Shown piece by piece: positions 35,108 to 41,960 of a stretch of 64,000 nucleotides of DNA. The stretch's first letter is position 1. Each line of letters begins with the position of its first letter. The DNA comes from Prolixibacter sp. NT017 (lineage in GTDB: Bacteria > Bacteroidota > Bacteroidia > Bacteroidales > Prolixibacteraceae): NCBI RefSeq assembly GCF_009617875.1, contig NZ_BLAV01000001.1:744001-808000 (forward strand), written 5' to 3'. The translations under genes and the position numbers were made by a program. The notes below the pieces were generated by a model. That model made no database searches. It had not been told where the DNA came from and worked only from the letters and a program-made list of their open reading frames with translations.

Positions 35108-35420
35108 CCCTGTCAAATCATTTTAAATTTTTCACGATGGAAACTCTCTATTATGTCTATGTATTACGAAGTTTAAAAGATGGTATGAACTATACCGGAT
35201 ATACCCAAAATTTAAAATTAAGATTTGAACAACACACCAAGGGTAAGGTAGAGTCAACGAAAAACAGACGGCCCTTGGTTTTAATCTATTTTGAAGGCTG
35301 CTTAAATCAACAGGATGCGACACACAGGGAAAAGTATTTGAAAACTCACTATGGTAAAATGTATCTAAAAAATAGATTAAAACATTGGCACGATGAGAGT
35401 TCAAATCTTATTTGACGGGG
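35108..35420 (+). mobile_element. Mini-element: GIY-YIG nuclease gene with terminal inverted repeats inside the RAYT
   Basis: Left end CCCTGTCAAATC (35108-35119, with one further base), right end CCCCGTCAAATA read on the minus strand (35409-35420); 10 of 12 bases agree. The only gene inside fills nearly the whole element, and its stop codon lies within the right repeat. Both halves of the interrupted RAYT gene abut the ends, so this is a real insertion. Exact borders are uncertain by a few bases. Confidence 0.75.
35137..35415 (+). CDS. GIY-YIG family nuclease (UPF0213/UvrC-like domain)
   Basis: 92 residues, a single GIY-YIG domain: YYVYVLRS and NYTGYT are the two motif halves, LRFEQH carries the conserved Arg, and REKYLK the metal-binding Glu. 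Short one-domain GIY-YIG proteins of this type (STKNRRPLVLIYFEGC) are common in Bacteroidota, often in several copies. Here the gene occupies an element inserted into a conserved motif of a transposase gene, the behaviour of a homing nuclease. The catalytic set looks complete. Confidence 0.88.
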   Translation: METLYYVYVLRSLKDGMNYTGYTQNLKLRFEQHTKGKVESTKNRRPLVLIYFEGCLNQQDATHREKYLKTHYGKMYLKNRLKHWHDESSNLI

Positions 35421-35620
35421 TAAACCATTCCTTCTGCGATCACCCATTGGGTTATCCCTGGAGCTCTTACGCCGCATGTGTGTCGGTAAAGCCGACCCGG
35501 TTACATCGTGAAGCAGTGGTGGGGTGGTTCGACGACCGCGCCAACTTCATCGCCATGCATCGGCGCAGCATCGACCGGGAAAAGATTGAACAATGGTTGA
35601 AGATAAATGGATAGAGGAGC

Positions 35621-35700
35621 AGACCACTGTCGGGGTCTACGACCACCGACAGGGATTCGCAACCCACCCCGTCAGTGGTCGAAGACCCTGACGGTGGTCA
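35621..35700 (+). repeat. Dispersed palindromic repeat, copy 2
   Basis: AGACCACTGTCGGGGTC...ACCACCGACAGGG...ACCCCGTCAGTGGTC...ACCCTGACGGTGGTCA. It contains two nested pairs of inverted blocks (CCACTGTCGGGG with CCCCGTCAGTGG, and CCACCGACAGGG with CCCTGACGGTGG). Confidence 0.88.
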
Positions 35701-35713
35701 AAGAATAGAACAC

Positions 35714-35750
35714 AGACCTGTCAGCGTGCGAAGCACCTGACAGCGTCGGA
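35714..35750 (+). repeat. CCTGTCA-type repeat, half copy
   Basis: AGACCTGTCAGCGTGCGAAG... to GACAGCGTCGG, nearly identical to the right half of the element at 34590-34625. Confidence 0.8.
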
Positions 35751-35873
35751 AACAAAGAAGAATTAAACCAAAACAACCAAAAACATTGAACCACACCACT
35801 TCCATAACGCCAACCGGTACCATGGCGTTGGTGGCCGGGCCACACCCGGGTGTAACCACTGGTGCTGAGACCC

Positions 35874-36041
35874 CGCTGAGTGGTGAGGATTGTTCGCTAA
35901 GTGGTGGGCGGACTTCGCTGAGTGGTGGGGATCGTTCGCTAAGTGGTGGGCAGACTTCGCTGAGTAGTGGGGATCGTTCGCTATGTGGTGGGCAGACTTC
36001 GCTGAGTAGTGGGGACTGTTCGCTGGGGGGTGGTCGGCATC
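35874..36041 (+). repeat. Second tandem array of eight 21-bp units
   Basis: Units start at 35874, 35895, 35916, 35937, 35958, 35979, 36000 and 36021, alternating CGCTGAGTGGTGGGGATCG and CGCTAAGTGGTGGGCAGAC types, so the real period is 42 bases. Total length is 168 bases, the same as the array at 4994-5161, but the sequence is different apart from the shared TYGCT start of each unit. Confidence 0.88.
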
Positions 36042-36176
36042 CGCCATGACGTGGGCGTGGATGCTGAATATAAAAACGGGGGAAGTGGATGAAATGGTGC
36101 TACTTTGACAGGTCAACACCTGCTACATCCGCTTACCCCCATCGTTAATTGAAATAGAAATTTAAAAGTAAGTAAA

Positions 36177-36875
36177 ATGGGAATTAATAATCGAATGTAT
36201 TCGACATCGGATGCAGAAATGCTGGAAACAGCTGACGTGATAGCTGCGTCGTTGAATGATGATATCGCTGATTTTACAGCCTTTGATTCAACGCTGACGG
36301 CTGATTATGTGACCACGGTTCAGGGAGCTGTTGGTCGGGTGAAGGAAATCAAGCCGGATGATGTGGTCATCGACGAGATGAGCGAATGGACCCAGAAGGT
36401 GGATGCTGCCATGAAAAAGAGCAGCGATGCCTACTCCAACCTGGCCTACTTTGTCCGCAAGGCGTTTAAGGGAAATGTGGCGGTTCAGAACCAGTTTGGT
36501 TTGAACGACTACAAGAAGGCGCGCGACAGCCAGGCGAAAATGGTATTGTTCATGGAAACGCTGGGCGACCAGGCCACTGCCCATCACGATGAGCTGGTGG
36601 CCGCAGGTTGCGGCGAAGATGTGATTACAACCGTCTCAGAGGTAGCCACCGAACTGCGCGACTCGAATATTGGGCAGGAGAAGTTCAAGAAGGAGCGGGG
36701 CGTATTGACCCAGGAACGGGTGAGACGCCTGAACGAGGTGTACCAGTTGCTGGTTCCCCTTAGCGAGGCCGCGCAAATCATCTATCGCAACGACCCGGCC
36801 CGCCTGGCCAAGTATACCCTGACCAGCACAAGCGGTGCTACGGGCGACTCGGACGAACCGTCTGACGACCTTTAA
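36177..36875 (+). CDS. Unrecognised helical protein, 232 aa
   Basis: I do not recognise a characterised family. There is no signal peptide or membrane segment. The product is almost wholly alpha-helical by composition, with a conserved-looking core FVRKAFKGNVAVQNQFGLND followed by KARDSQAKMVLFMETLGDQA, then a long helical hairpin, and an acidic low-complexity end (GDSDEPSDDL). The GC content and codon use match the holin and DUF5675 genes 2 kb upstream rather than the AT-rich genes downstream, so it may belong to the same accessory cassette, since separated by the RAYT and the array. A 14-base hairpin follows. Confidence 0.7.
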   Translation: MGINNRMYSTSDAEMLETADVIAASLNDDIADFTAFDSTLTADYVTTVQGAVGRVKEIKPDDVVIDEMSEWTQKVDAAMKKSSDAYSNLAYFVRKAFKGNVAVQNQFGLNDYKKARDSQAKMVLFMETLGDQATAHHDELVAAGCGEDVITTVSEVATELRDSNIGQEKFKKERGVLTQERVRRLNEVYQLLVPLSEAAQIIYRNDPARLAKYTLTSTSGATGDSDEPSDDL

Positions 36876-36882
36876 ACTCTCT

Positions 36883-36915
36883 TTTCCCGCCGGCCTGGTA
36901 CCACCGGCGGGGAAA
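36883..36915 (+). terminator. Hairpin after the helical-protein gene
   Basis: TTTCCCGCCGG (36883-36893) pairs with CCGGCGGGGAAA (36904-36915) with one bulged base. No T run, so it is a weak terminator or an RNA-stabilising hairpin. Confidence 0.5.
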
Positions 36916-36930
36916 TGAAAAATGCTGACT

Positions 36931-36961
36931 ACCCTGACAGGGTTCGAAACCCTGTCAGGGT
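36931..36961 (+). repeat. Perfect hairpin of the TGACAGG family
   Basis: ACCCTGACAGGGTT / AACCCTGTCAGGGT, a 14-bp perfect stem with loop CGA, followed by TATTGTTGCAACAT and, 18 bases on, the dispersed repeat copy 3. Near-identical hairpins occur at 40721 and 43434. Confidence 0.85.
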
Positions 36962-36979
36962 TATTGTTGCAACATGGCA

Positions 36980-37058
36980 GACCACTGTCGGGGTTCTCCG
37001 ACCACCGACAGGGTCGTGGCCTATTCCCCGTCAGGGTTTACAACCACTGACGGTGGTG
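36980..37058 (+). repeat. Dispersed palindromic repeat, copy 3
   Basis: GACCACTGTCGGGGTTCTCC... to ...ACTGACGGTGGTG. With the hairpin before it, it forms a composite of about 130 bases, the same as at 40721-40850. Confidence 0.88.
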
Positions 37059-37292
37059 ATTGGGACATTAAAAAGGCATCCTAACCTGTCAGGTTGAAAA
37101 GGAACGCACCCCGAAGTGTTTGATTGGAAATGTTTTGTTAACTTGGGATGACTGAATTATGGACTAGGTGAAAACAAACCCACATTTCCTAGAGAATTAC
37201 ATTCCATTATTTTGTAGAAGAAAAATAATACATTGTTGGCGAGCAGTAGTTGTGTGTAATAATGGAGAGTGTGAAATCATTTAAATTGAAAA

Positions 37293-38132
37293 ATGCAAAC
37301 AGAGCCACTACCGAGAATTGAACCGCTTATTAATGATTTAAAAAGTCTGAAGATGGGAGATTTTTTAAAATCAAATTCGTTTAAGCGTTACTGCATAAAA
37401 GCAGGGTTAGAAGAGTCATGGAGAAATGCGTTTACTTTTATTCAAAAGAATCGTACATATTTTATAGCTGGATTTGATCATGATCACTCTGACTCTCTGG
37501 ATGCATTAACTTTAATAATGAATCATTTGTATAAAAATGATTCAACAAATTTTTTCTATTTCTCAAATGACTTGTTAGTTGCATATGCCGATTGGAGTAA
37601 AGAAGATTTAAAAGTAAAGGACATTATTGAGGATTTGGAATTGCTTTCAGCTCCATCGGAAGTTGTCGAAAATATAACAAAACTAGGTAACCATTTTTCC
37701 AAACCTGTTCCAAAATCAGAAATTCCTGAAAATATATGGAATGCTGATAAATTGGAAACTGCTCTAGATAAAATGGATTCATCCATAAAGCGAAAAGAGT
37801 ATAATATGACTGTTACCTATGCTTATTATTGCCTTGAAGGATTATATAAAGCATTTATTTCAGAAAAAGTACCTGATAAAAAACATCTGGATAAGATTAA
37901 TCAGATGGCAACAGCTGTTCGCGATTATTTGAGAAGTCATTTCATAGCAAACCAAATTGAATATCCGGAGCAAGTAATTAATCTGATACCGACAATCACA
38001 AACGCAATTTCGAATGCTAGAAATAGTTTTAGCGACTCTCACTTTGATGGAGAGTCTGAAAAGTGGTTGGCTGAATTTGCCCGAGATTGCGTCAATTCAA
38101 TAGGAAGACTGATTATTAAGTTTATAAAATAA
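37293..38132 (+). CDS. Unknown protein with an Abi_C-like C-terminal region
   Basis: 279 residues, AT-rich gene. The C-terminal third (about 170-275) has the pattern of the abortive-infection C-terminal domain: a helical run around VTYAYYCLEGLYKAFI, then NAISNARNSFSDSHFDGESE, where the R-N-x-x-x-D-x-H block stands at the place of the family's RN-x-x-G-DAHG, followed by a final helix RDCVNSIGRLIIKFI. The N-terminal half (DHDHSDSLDALTLIMNHLY) is not recognised. Such proteins act in phage defence in some cases. The match is by eye and partial, so a general unknown is the safe reading. Confidence 0.6.
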   Translation: MQTEPLPRIEPLINDLKSLKMGDFLKSNSFKRYCIKAGLEESWRNAFTFIQKNRTYFIAGFDHDHSDSLDALTLIMNHLYKNDSTNFFYFSNDLLVAYADWSKEDLKVKDIIEDLELLSAPSEVVENITKLGNHFSKPVPKSEIPENIWNADKLETALDKMDSSIKRKEYNMTVTYAYYCLEGLYKAFISEKVPDKKHLDKINQMATAVRDYLRSHFIANQIEYPEQVINLIPTITNAISNARNSFSDSHFDGESEKWLAEFARDCVNSIGRLIIKFIK

Positions 38133-38270
38133 AAACGCAAAAACTGGTACGGCAGAGCGTAGTTTGGAGTGCGAATTTTTTTCAACTTTTTGTCCTGCCA
38201 GAAAGAAACGCAATTCGAAAAGTCTTACGTTTCATACCCAAATGTTAGTAGATAATACGATATTGAAACT

Positions 38271-38825
38271 ATGGCTGTTGAAATAATCTTATCAACTGTT
38301 ATCGCTGCAAGCACGGTGATATACACAGCAACAAGTTTAATGCTTTGGATTGAGAGTAGAGCATCAAGAAAGCAAAAACTGACTCCAATGATGGTTGCAT
38401 ATCTTAAAACTACAGAAAACCATAGTATACTTAAACTATGCATTAAGAATATTGGAGAGGGTGTTGCGAAGGATTTAAGCATAAAAGCATTACAAGACTA
38501 TGAACGATTAGGTAAAAGCCATCTGTTGTTATCTGAAATAGGTGTAATTAAAAATGGATTTAACACCTTTCCTCCTCAATACGAGTTGAAGTTTTATCTT
38601 GGAAGATTAACAGAAATATATAAAAAAGACCAAGATGGTTTTGTTCGATTGGAATTCAGTTATAAAAGCTCTGATGATAGAAAGTTTAAAGAGATTTTCG
38701 AACTTCCATTTAAGCAAATCTATGGACAAAACTATTCAAATCCACCTGAGAGCTATATAGGGCAGATCCCATACTATTTGAAGGAAATAAATGAGACGTT
38801 GAAAGCAATCGACAAAGTAGAATAA
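38271..38825 (+). CDS. Unknown membrane-anchored protein, 184 aa
   Basis: One N-terminal membrane helix (about residues 4-27, IILSTVIAASTVIYTATSLM), then a basic stretch and a beta-rich domain (ILKLCIKNIGEGVAKDLSIK) of the kind found in many small anchored unknowns. No catalytic motif. AT-rich like its neighbours. It ends 6 bases before the next gene, so the two are probably co-transcribed. Confidence 0.65.
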   Translation: MAVEIILSTVIAASTVIYTATSLMLWIESRASRKQKLTPMMVAYLKTTENHSILKLCIKNIGEGVAKDLSIKALQDYERLGKSHLLLSEIGVIKNGFNTFPPQYELKFYLGRLTEIYKKDQDGFVRLEFSYKSSDDRKFKEIFELPFKQIYGQNYSNPPESYIGQIPYYLKEINETLKAIDKVE

Positions 38826-38831
38826 TACGTC

Positions 38832-39482
38832 ATGAATTTGTATTGGGTAAAAACAAAAGGCAGTTTTGAAGATTGGTTCATAGTTGCTCCAACCAAAGAA
38901 ATAGCATGCGATTGCCATGAAGGTTTTGAGGGATTTGATGAGGGGGATGCAAAGGCCGAATTTGTTTGTGAAATACCTGATAATATTGAGAAAAAACACA
39001 AAGCAGAATACGATGCAATAAATGGTGGTTATTGGCCATCACACGAGTTGCTTGTTGATCTAGGATTTGAATTCATTGATGATATTTCGCCCAGAATTGT
39101 AAGAGGGCATGGCAGATTGTTTAAGGAAGGAGGTTCGACCCTGGCCTTGACAATTAAACATTTAGACAAAAAGCAAGGTGTTTATTTTATAAACATGAGA
39201 GATACCAGTAAATTTAAGATTGGTATTACACGAAAAATATCGAGAAGACTAAAAGAAATAAAGACAGCTAATCCGTTTGTAATTGATTTGTGGTACTTCA
39301 TTGAATGTGAAAACCCTCGAAAAGTTGAACGGTTATTCCATGAATTATTTAAAGACAAAATAATAAGTGGCGAATGGTACCAACTGAAAACATTTAAGGA
39401 AATATTTTCTGCTATGGAAGTTGTAGAGCAGAAAAATGAAATCAAAATTCATAATATATTGAAAGTAATAGAGAATTTGTAA
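38832..39482 (+). CDS. GIY-YIG superfamily protein (T5orf172/Mug113 type)
   Basis: 216 residues. Residues about 113-188 fit the T5orf172/MUG113 branch of the GIY-YIG superfamily: QGVYFINMRDTSKFKIGIT (GIY and YIG equivalents), RRLKEIK with the conserved Arg, and ERLFHELFKDK with the acidic residue, closing GEWYQL. The N-terminal 110 residues are not recognised. It is not closely related to the small GIY-YIG protein at 35137. This branch is common in phages and mobile DNA. It follows the anchored protein with a 6-base gap. Confidence 0.75.
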   Translation: MNLYWVKTKGSFEDWFIVAPTKEIACDCHEGFEGFDEGDAKAEFVCEIPDNIEKKHKAEYDAINGGYWPSHELLVDLGFEFIDDISPRIVRGHGRLFKEGGSTLALTIKHLDKKQGVYFINMRDTSKFKIGITRKISRRLKEIKTANPFVIDLWYFIECENPRKVERLFHELFKDKIISGEWYQLKTFKEIFSAMEVVEQKNEIKIHNILKVIENL

Positions 39483-39607
39483 AAACTGAAATGCTAACTA
39501 AAAGAATAAAACAGCATCAGCTGGTTTTACTGTATAACCGGGAGCCCTAATTTGAGAAAATGCAAATAAACACGAGTTACAGAAATTTTTAATAAAAGAT
39601 TGAATAA

Positions 39608-39991
39608 ATGCCACAACACAGACTTACCGACTCCAACGAATTTCGATTCTACTATTTTACGAATCGATATGCTGATACAGTCAATTTCTACAAAAGTGTT
39701 ATGCAGCTTGAAGAAGTGAGGTCCTGGGATCGGGGGCATGGCAACAAAGGGACCATATTCAAATTTCCCAAAAGCGAATTCCTGATAGAAGTTGAAGAAA
39801 GCGGAGAAGCACCTTCATTTCATGGAGCCGGCCTTTATATGGAGGTTGATGATGTAGATGCTTGGTATCGCAAAGCAGTAGCTCAGGGTATTCAAATCAA
39901 ACAACCGATTTCCGACACTTCCTACGGTCATCGCTCATTCAAGATTGAAGACCCTAACGGCTTAGCAATTGGGTTGTTTCAATATATGTAA
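39608..39991 (+). CDS. VOC (glyoxalase/bleomycin-resistance) family protein
   Basis: 127 residues, one VOC module: FRFYYFTNRYADTVNFYKSV at the start, GAGLYMEVDDVDAWYRKAV in the middle, and HRSFKIEDPNGLAIGLFQY at the end, where the late Glu/Asp is a usual metal ligand. Enzymes of this fold act on small electrophiles, or bind antibiotics. Which applies cannot be read. The next gene starts 1 base after its stop. Confidence 0.85.
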   Translation: MPQHRLTDSNEFRFYYFTNRYADTVNFYKSVMQLEEVRSWDRGHGNKGTIFKFPKSEFLIEVEESGEAPSFHGAGLYMEVDDVDAWYRKAVAQGIQIKQPISDTSYGHRSFKIEDPNGLAIGLFQYM

Positions 39992-39992
39992 T

Positions 39993-40727
39993 ATGAAAGA
40001 GCAGACACTAAAAGACTATTTCGATGAGAAAGTAACAGTTGACACTTTGGCTACTGATTTAAAAGACAGTCAACAAAAGACTGGGTATGACACGTCGTCT
40101 GTCTGCGTTGACCAAATAAAGGAGGAAGGAGAATATCAAGTAACCAGAAAGCATCTGCTTAAACTATGTAATGACACTATAAAAGGACACTTGACACCGG
40201 GTGACTTAAATACGGTAGCTTTTGCACTTCTTGCTTCAGAGTATTTTACCTGGGACAGTGAAACCGGGAATGGAGACATTGTTTCAACTACAACTTATGA
40301 TTGGGACAATCCTGACCTAAATTTCGATTTGACAATAGATAATTTGAAGCTTTGGAGAGAATATTTGGAGACAGGAGAATACAAACTCAAAGAGGTGTCA
40401 GGACAAAATGAATCCGAATTAAGACCATCACGACGAATTTTAAAGGACAAGAGAGACGCTGAATTACACCCAAAGTGGAAAAAGGACTTTAAAAAGATAA
40501 GGGAGATTTTGAATGAATGGGACCCGTTGGGAGTCGCAGATGTGGTGGATGATGAATACGATGAAATAAACTTTCTGGCCTATTCAGTATTGATGAGAAA
40601 TGGTGGAATTGAGGAAATTAAAAAATCAATTAAAGGATATTTGGCCCAATCGATGGAGATAGATGAGACCGATGAAAAGTTGGAAGAAATATCGATGAAA
40701 ATAAAGAATGCAGTGCAAAAAACCTGA
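39993..40727 (+). CDS. Unknown protein with C-terminal EWDPLGV domain, 244 aa
   Basis: Started at ATG 39993 (MKEQTLKDYFDEKV). The last 90 residues resemble a small domain that recurs in many bacterial and phage unknowns, with the pattern ILNEWDPLGV, then DEYDEIN, then GGIEEIKKSIKGYLAQSM. The N-terminal 150 residues (HLLKLCNDTIKGHLTPGDLN, then LLASEYFTWDSE) are separate and not recognised. Immunity-type or toxin-related proteins carry the C-terminal pattern in some genomes, so that role is possible. The stop codon lies within the terminator hairpin of the TGACAGG family. Confidence 0.65.
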   Translation: MKEQTLKDYFDEKVTVDTLATDLKDSQQKTGYDTSSVCVDQIKEEGEYQVTRKHLLKLCNDTIKGHLTPGDLNTVAFALLASEYFTWDSETGNGDIVSTTTYDWDNPDLNFDLTIDNLKLWREYLETGEYKLKEVSGQNESELRPSRRILKDKRDAELHPKWKKDFKKIREILNEWDPLGVADVVDDEYDEINFLAYSVLMRNGGIEEIKKSIKGYLAQSMEIDETDEKLEEISMKIKNAVQKT

Positions 40728-40756
40728 CAGGTTTCTGAAACCTGTCAGGTTTTTTG
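40721..40756 (+). terminator. TGACAGG-family hairpin acting as terminator
   Basis: AACCTGACAGGTTT (40721-40734) / AAACCTGTCAGGTT (40738-40751) with loop CTG, then TTTT. The TGA stop of the preceding gene is inside the left arm, so the repeat supplies both stop and terminator. Confidence 0.88.
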
Positions 40757-40769
40757 TTGCAGCATCACA

Positions 40770-40850
40770 GACCACTGTCGGGGTTCTCCGACCACCGACA
40801 GGGTAGCGGCCTATTCCCCGTCAGTGGTTGTAAACCCTAACGGTGGCATA
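40770..40850 (+). repeat. Dispersed palindromic repeat, copy 4
   Basis: GACCACTGTCGGGGTTCTCC... to ...AACGGTGGCATA. It begins 19 bases after the hairpin at 40721, joined by GTTGCAGCATCACAG as in the other composites. Confidence 0.9.
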
Positions 40851-40909
40851 AGAATATCCCGCAGACCTGTCAGCGTGCAAACCTGTCTGGTTTTTTGTTG
40901 CAGTATTGC

Positions 40910-40992
40910 AGGCCACTGTCGGGGTCTTTGACCACCAACAGGGTAGCAGCTCCTTTCCCCGTCAGTGGTTGCCCAACCCTGACGGTGGTATA
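40910..40992 (+). repeat. Dispersed palindromic repeat, copy 5
   Basis: GGCCACTGTCGGGGTCTTTG... to ...CTGACGGTGGTATA. It is preceded by GACCTGTCAGCGTGCAAACC and TTTTTTGTTGCAGTAT, so copies 4 and 5 are tandem composites. Confidence 0.9.
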
Positions 40993-41075
40993 GGAAACTG
41001 TTGGTATCGTGGAAACTACAACGGTACATGTTGCCTTCTTCCACCATAAATCTTCATTAAAAAATGGGAAATCAC

Positions 41076-41122
41076 TTGCGCAAGCAAAAACTTGCACATA
41101 TATTTGCAAGCAAAACCTTGCA
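41076..41122 (+). promoter_or_regulatory. Double operator-like repeat before the ArsR gene
   Basis: TTGCGCAAGCAAAAACTTGC (41076-41095) and TTGCAAGCAAAACCTTGCA (41104-41122) are two near-identical direct copies built from TTGC/GCAA dyads, ending 4 bases before the ATG at 41127. The placement suits autorepression by the encoded regulator. Confidence 0.6.
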
Positions 41123-41126
41123 TAAA

Positions 41127-41441
41127 ATGAAAAGAGACGCATTTCAAGCCATAGCAGACCCTACCCGCAGAGCCATCTTGATGTCGCTGCGGGAAAAAGA
41201 ACAAAATGTTAACTCGCTTGCGGAGCAATTCGATATGACCCGGCAGGCTGTTTCGTTGCATGTGAAATACCTGCAGGAGTGTGGAGTGATAAAAGTAAGC
41301 CGGCAAGGACGTGAGCGTCTGTGCCAGCTTGAAGTCACAGAACTAAACAGAGTAAATGAATGGATGGAACCCTTCAAGGAATTACTGGAAAGTCAGTTCA
41401 GAAAACTGGATAACCTCCTTGATGAATTAAAAAACAAGTAA
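41127..41441 (+). CDS. ArsR-family transcriptional regulator
   Basis: 104 residues from ATG 41127 (MKRDAFQAIADPTRRAILMS). An upstream GTG/ATG in frame would be translated through the operator-like repeats and is unlikely. The winged HTH reads VNSLAEQFDMTRQAVSLHVKYLQ, then VIKVSRQGRERLCQL. No metal-binding cysteines are present, so it is the type that pairs with AHSA1 proteins, as it does here (gap 8 bases), rather than a metal sensor. Confidence 0.92.
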   Translation: MKRDAFQAIADPTRRAILMSLREKEQNVNSLAEQFDMTRQAVSLHVKYLQECGVIKVSRQGRERLCQLEVTELNRVNEWMEPFKELLESQFRKLDNLLDELKNK

Positions 41442-41449
41442 AACTGAGA

Positions 41450-41902
41450 ATGATGGAAGATTTAAGCCAAAGGTCACTGAGTGTGACGAGGATGTTCAAT
41501 GCACCGATTAACCTGCTATGGCAGGTACTGACCACCGCAGATTACATCAAGGACTGGTGGGGGCCGGACGGATTTACTAATACGATTCGCATCATGGAAG
41601 TTAGCGAAGGTGGCAAATGGGAATTTACCATGCATGGCCCCGATGGTACCGATTATGAGAATGTGTTTATCTACCGCGAAATCGTACCGCTCAAAAAAAT
41701 CGTGATGGACCACCTGGCCGATCCGAAATTCACCATTTCAATCAGGTTGTTTGACGAGGGCGAACAGACCCGCATGGAGTGGCAGAACACATTTGAGACG
41801 GTTGCCGACTTTAAACTGGCCGTCGACACCTTTAAAGCCGATGAAGGTCTTAAACAAAACATCGAAAGACTGGCAGCTTATATAAATACCCTGACTCAAT
41901 AA
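41450..41902 (+). CDS. SRPBCC (AHSA1) domain protein
   Basis: 150 residues; a second Met follows directly. The START/AHSA1 fold shows LSVTRMFNAPINLLWQVLTT, then IKDWWGPDGFTN, GGKWEFTMHGPDG and the final helix ADEGLKQNIERLAAYI. The fold binds a hydrophobic ligand in a deep cavity. The ArsR-AHSA1 pair is a frequent two-gene unit, with the regulator probably controlling both. The ligand is unknown. Confidence 0.93.
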   Translation: MMEDLSQRSLSVTRMFNAPINLLWQVLTTADYIKDWWGPDGFTNTIRIMEVSEGGKWEFTMHGPDGTDYENVFIYREIVPLKKIVMDHLADPKFTISIRLFDEGEQTRMEWQNTFETVADFKLAVDTFKADEGLKQNIERLAAYINTLTQ

Positions 41903-41960
41903 ACGAATCCGGCACGATCCCGCGCCGGGTTCAAATGTATAACTGACTCAATGAAATTTT

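Larger units (their letters stand above)
34641..35614 (+). pseudogene. RAYT (REP-associated tyrosine transposase), split by a GIY-YIG element
   Basis: The N-terminal part 34641-35108 has the HUH motif MPNHFHLLVRI (His58, His60) and LFNAYTKAFNKRHARHGALF, the signature of Bacteroidetes RAYT (Y1_Tnp, IS200-like). It breaks after VVIY (Tyr156), where intact relatives continue IHxNPV. The C-terminal part resumes in another frame at 35420 (VNHSFCDHPLGYPWSSY...) and ends at 35614. The missing I-H-x-N-P lies exactly where the GIY-YIG element sits. The left frame ends in PVKSF and a stop. The protein as split should be inactive unless the parts work in trans. Residues about 72-108 are encoded by an in-frame copy of the repeat that flanks the gene. 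Confidence 0.85.
35615..36176. other. Repeat-filled stretch between the RAYT remnant and the helical-protein gene
   Basis: 562 bases holding repeat copy 2, a CCTGTCA half copy and the second 21-bp array. Open frames on both strands across the array (35786-36049 plus, 35763-36119 minus) come from its period of 21 and have low-complexity products (SLSGGDR or SAHHLAN heptads). I do not call them genes, though the minus frame with its His-rich heptads cannot be fully excluded. Confidence 0.6.
36876..37292. other. Repeat-rich intergenic stretch before the AT-rich gene group
   Basis: 417 bases with the two hairpins and repeat copy 3, then about 200 AT-rich bases without a recognised signal. The composition changes here from the host-like to the AT-rich genes. 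Confidence 0.6.
40728..41126. other. Tandem composite repeats and ArsR operator region
   Basis: 399 bases between the EWDPLGV gene and the ArsR gene, filled by composites 4 and 5 and then by the direct operator-like repeats at 41076-41122. Confidence 0.7.

Noticed and set aside
35763..36119. 118-codon minus-strand frame and 87-codon plus-strand frame over the second array
   Set aside because: Low-complexity heptad products with no start context; explained by the 21-base period. Kept only as a remote possibility in the feature text.
35621..37058. CRISPR array
   Set aside because: The repeats are palindromic composites or contiguous 21-bp units without regular unique spacers, and no cas gene is nearby.
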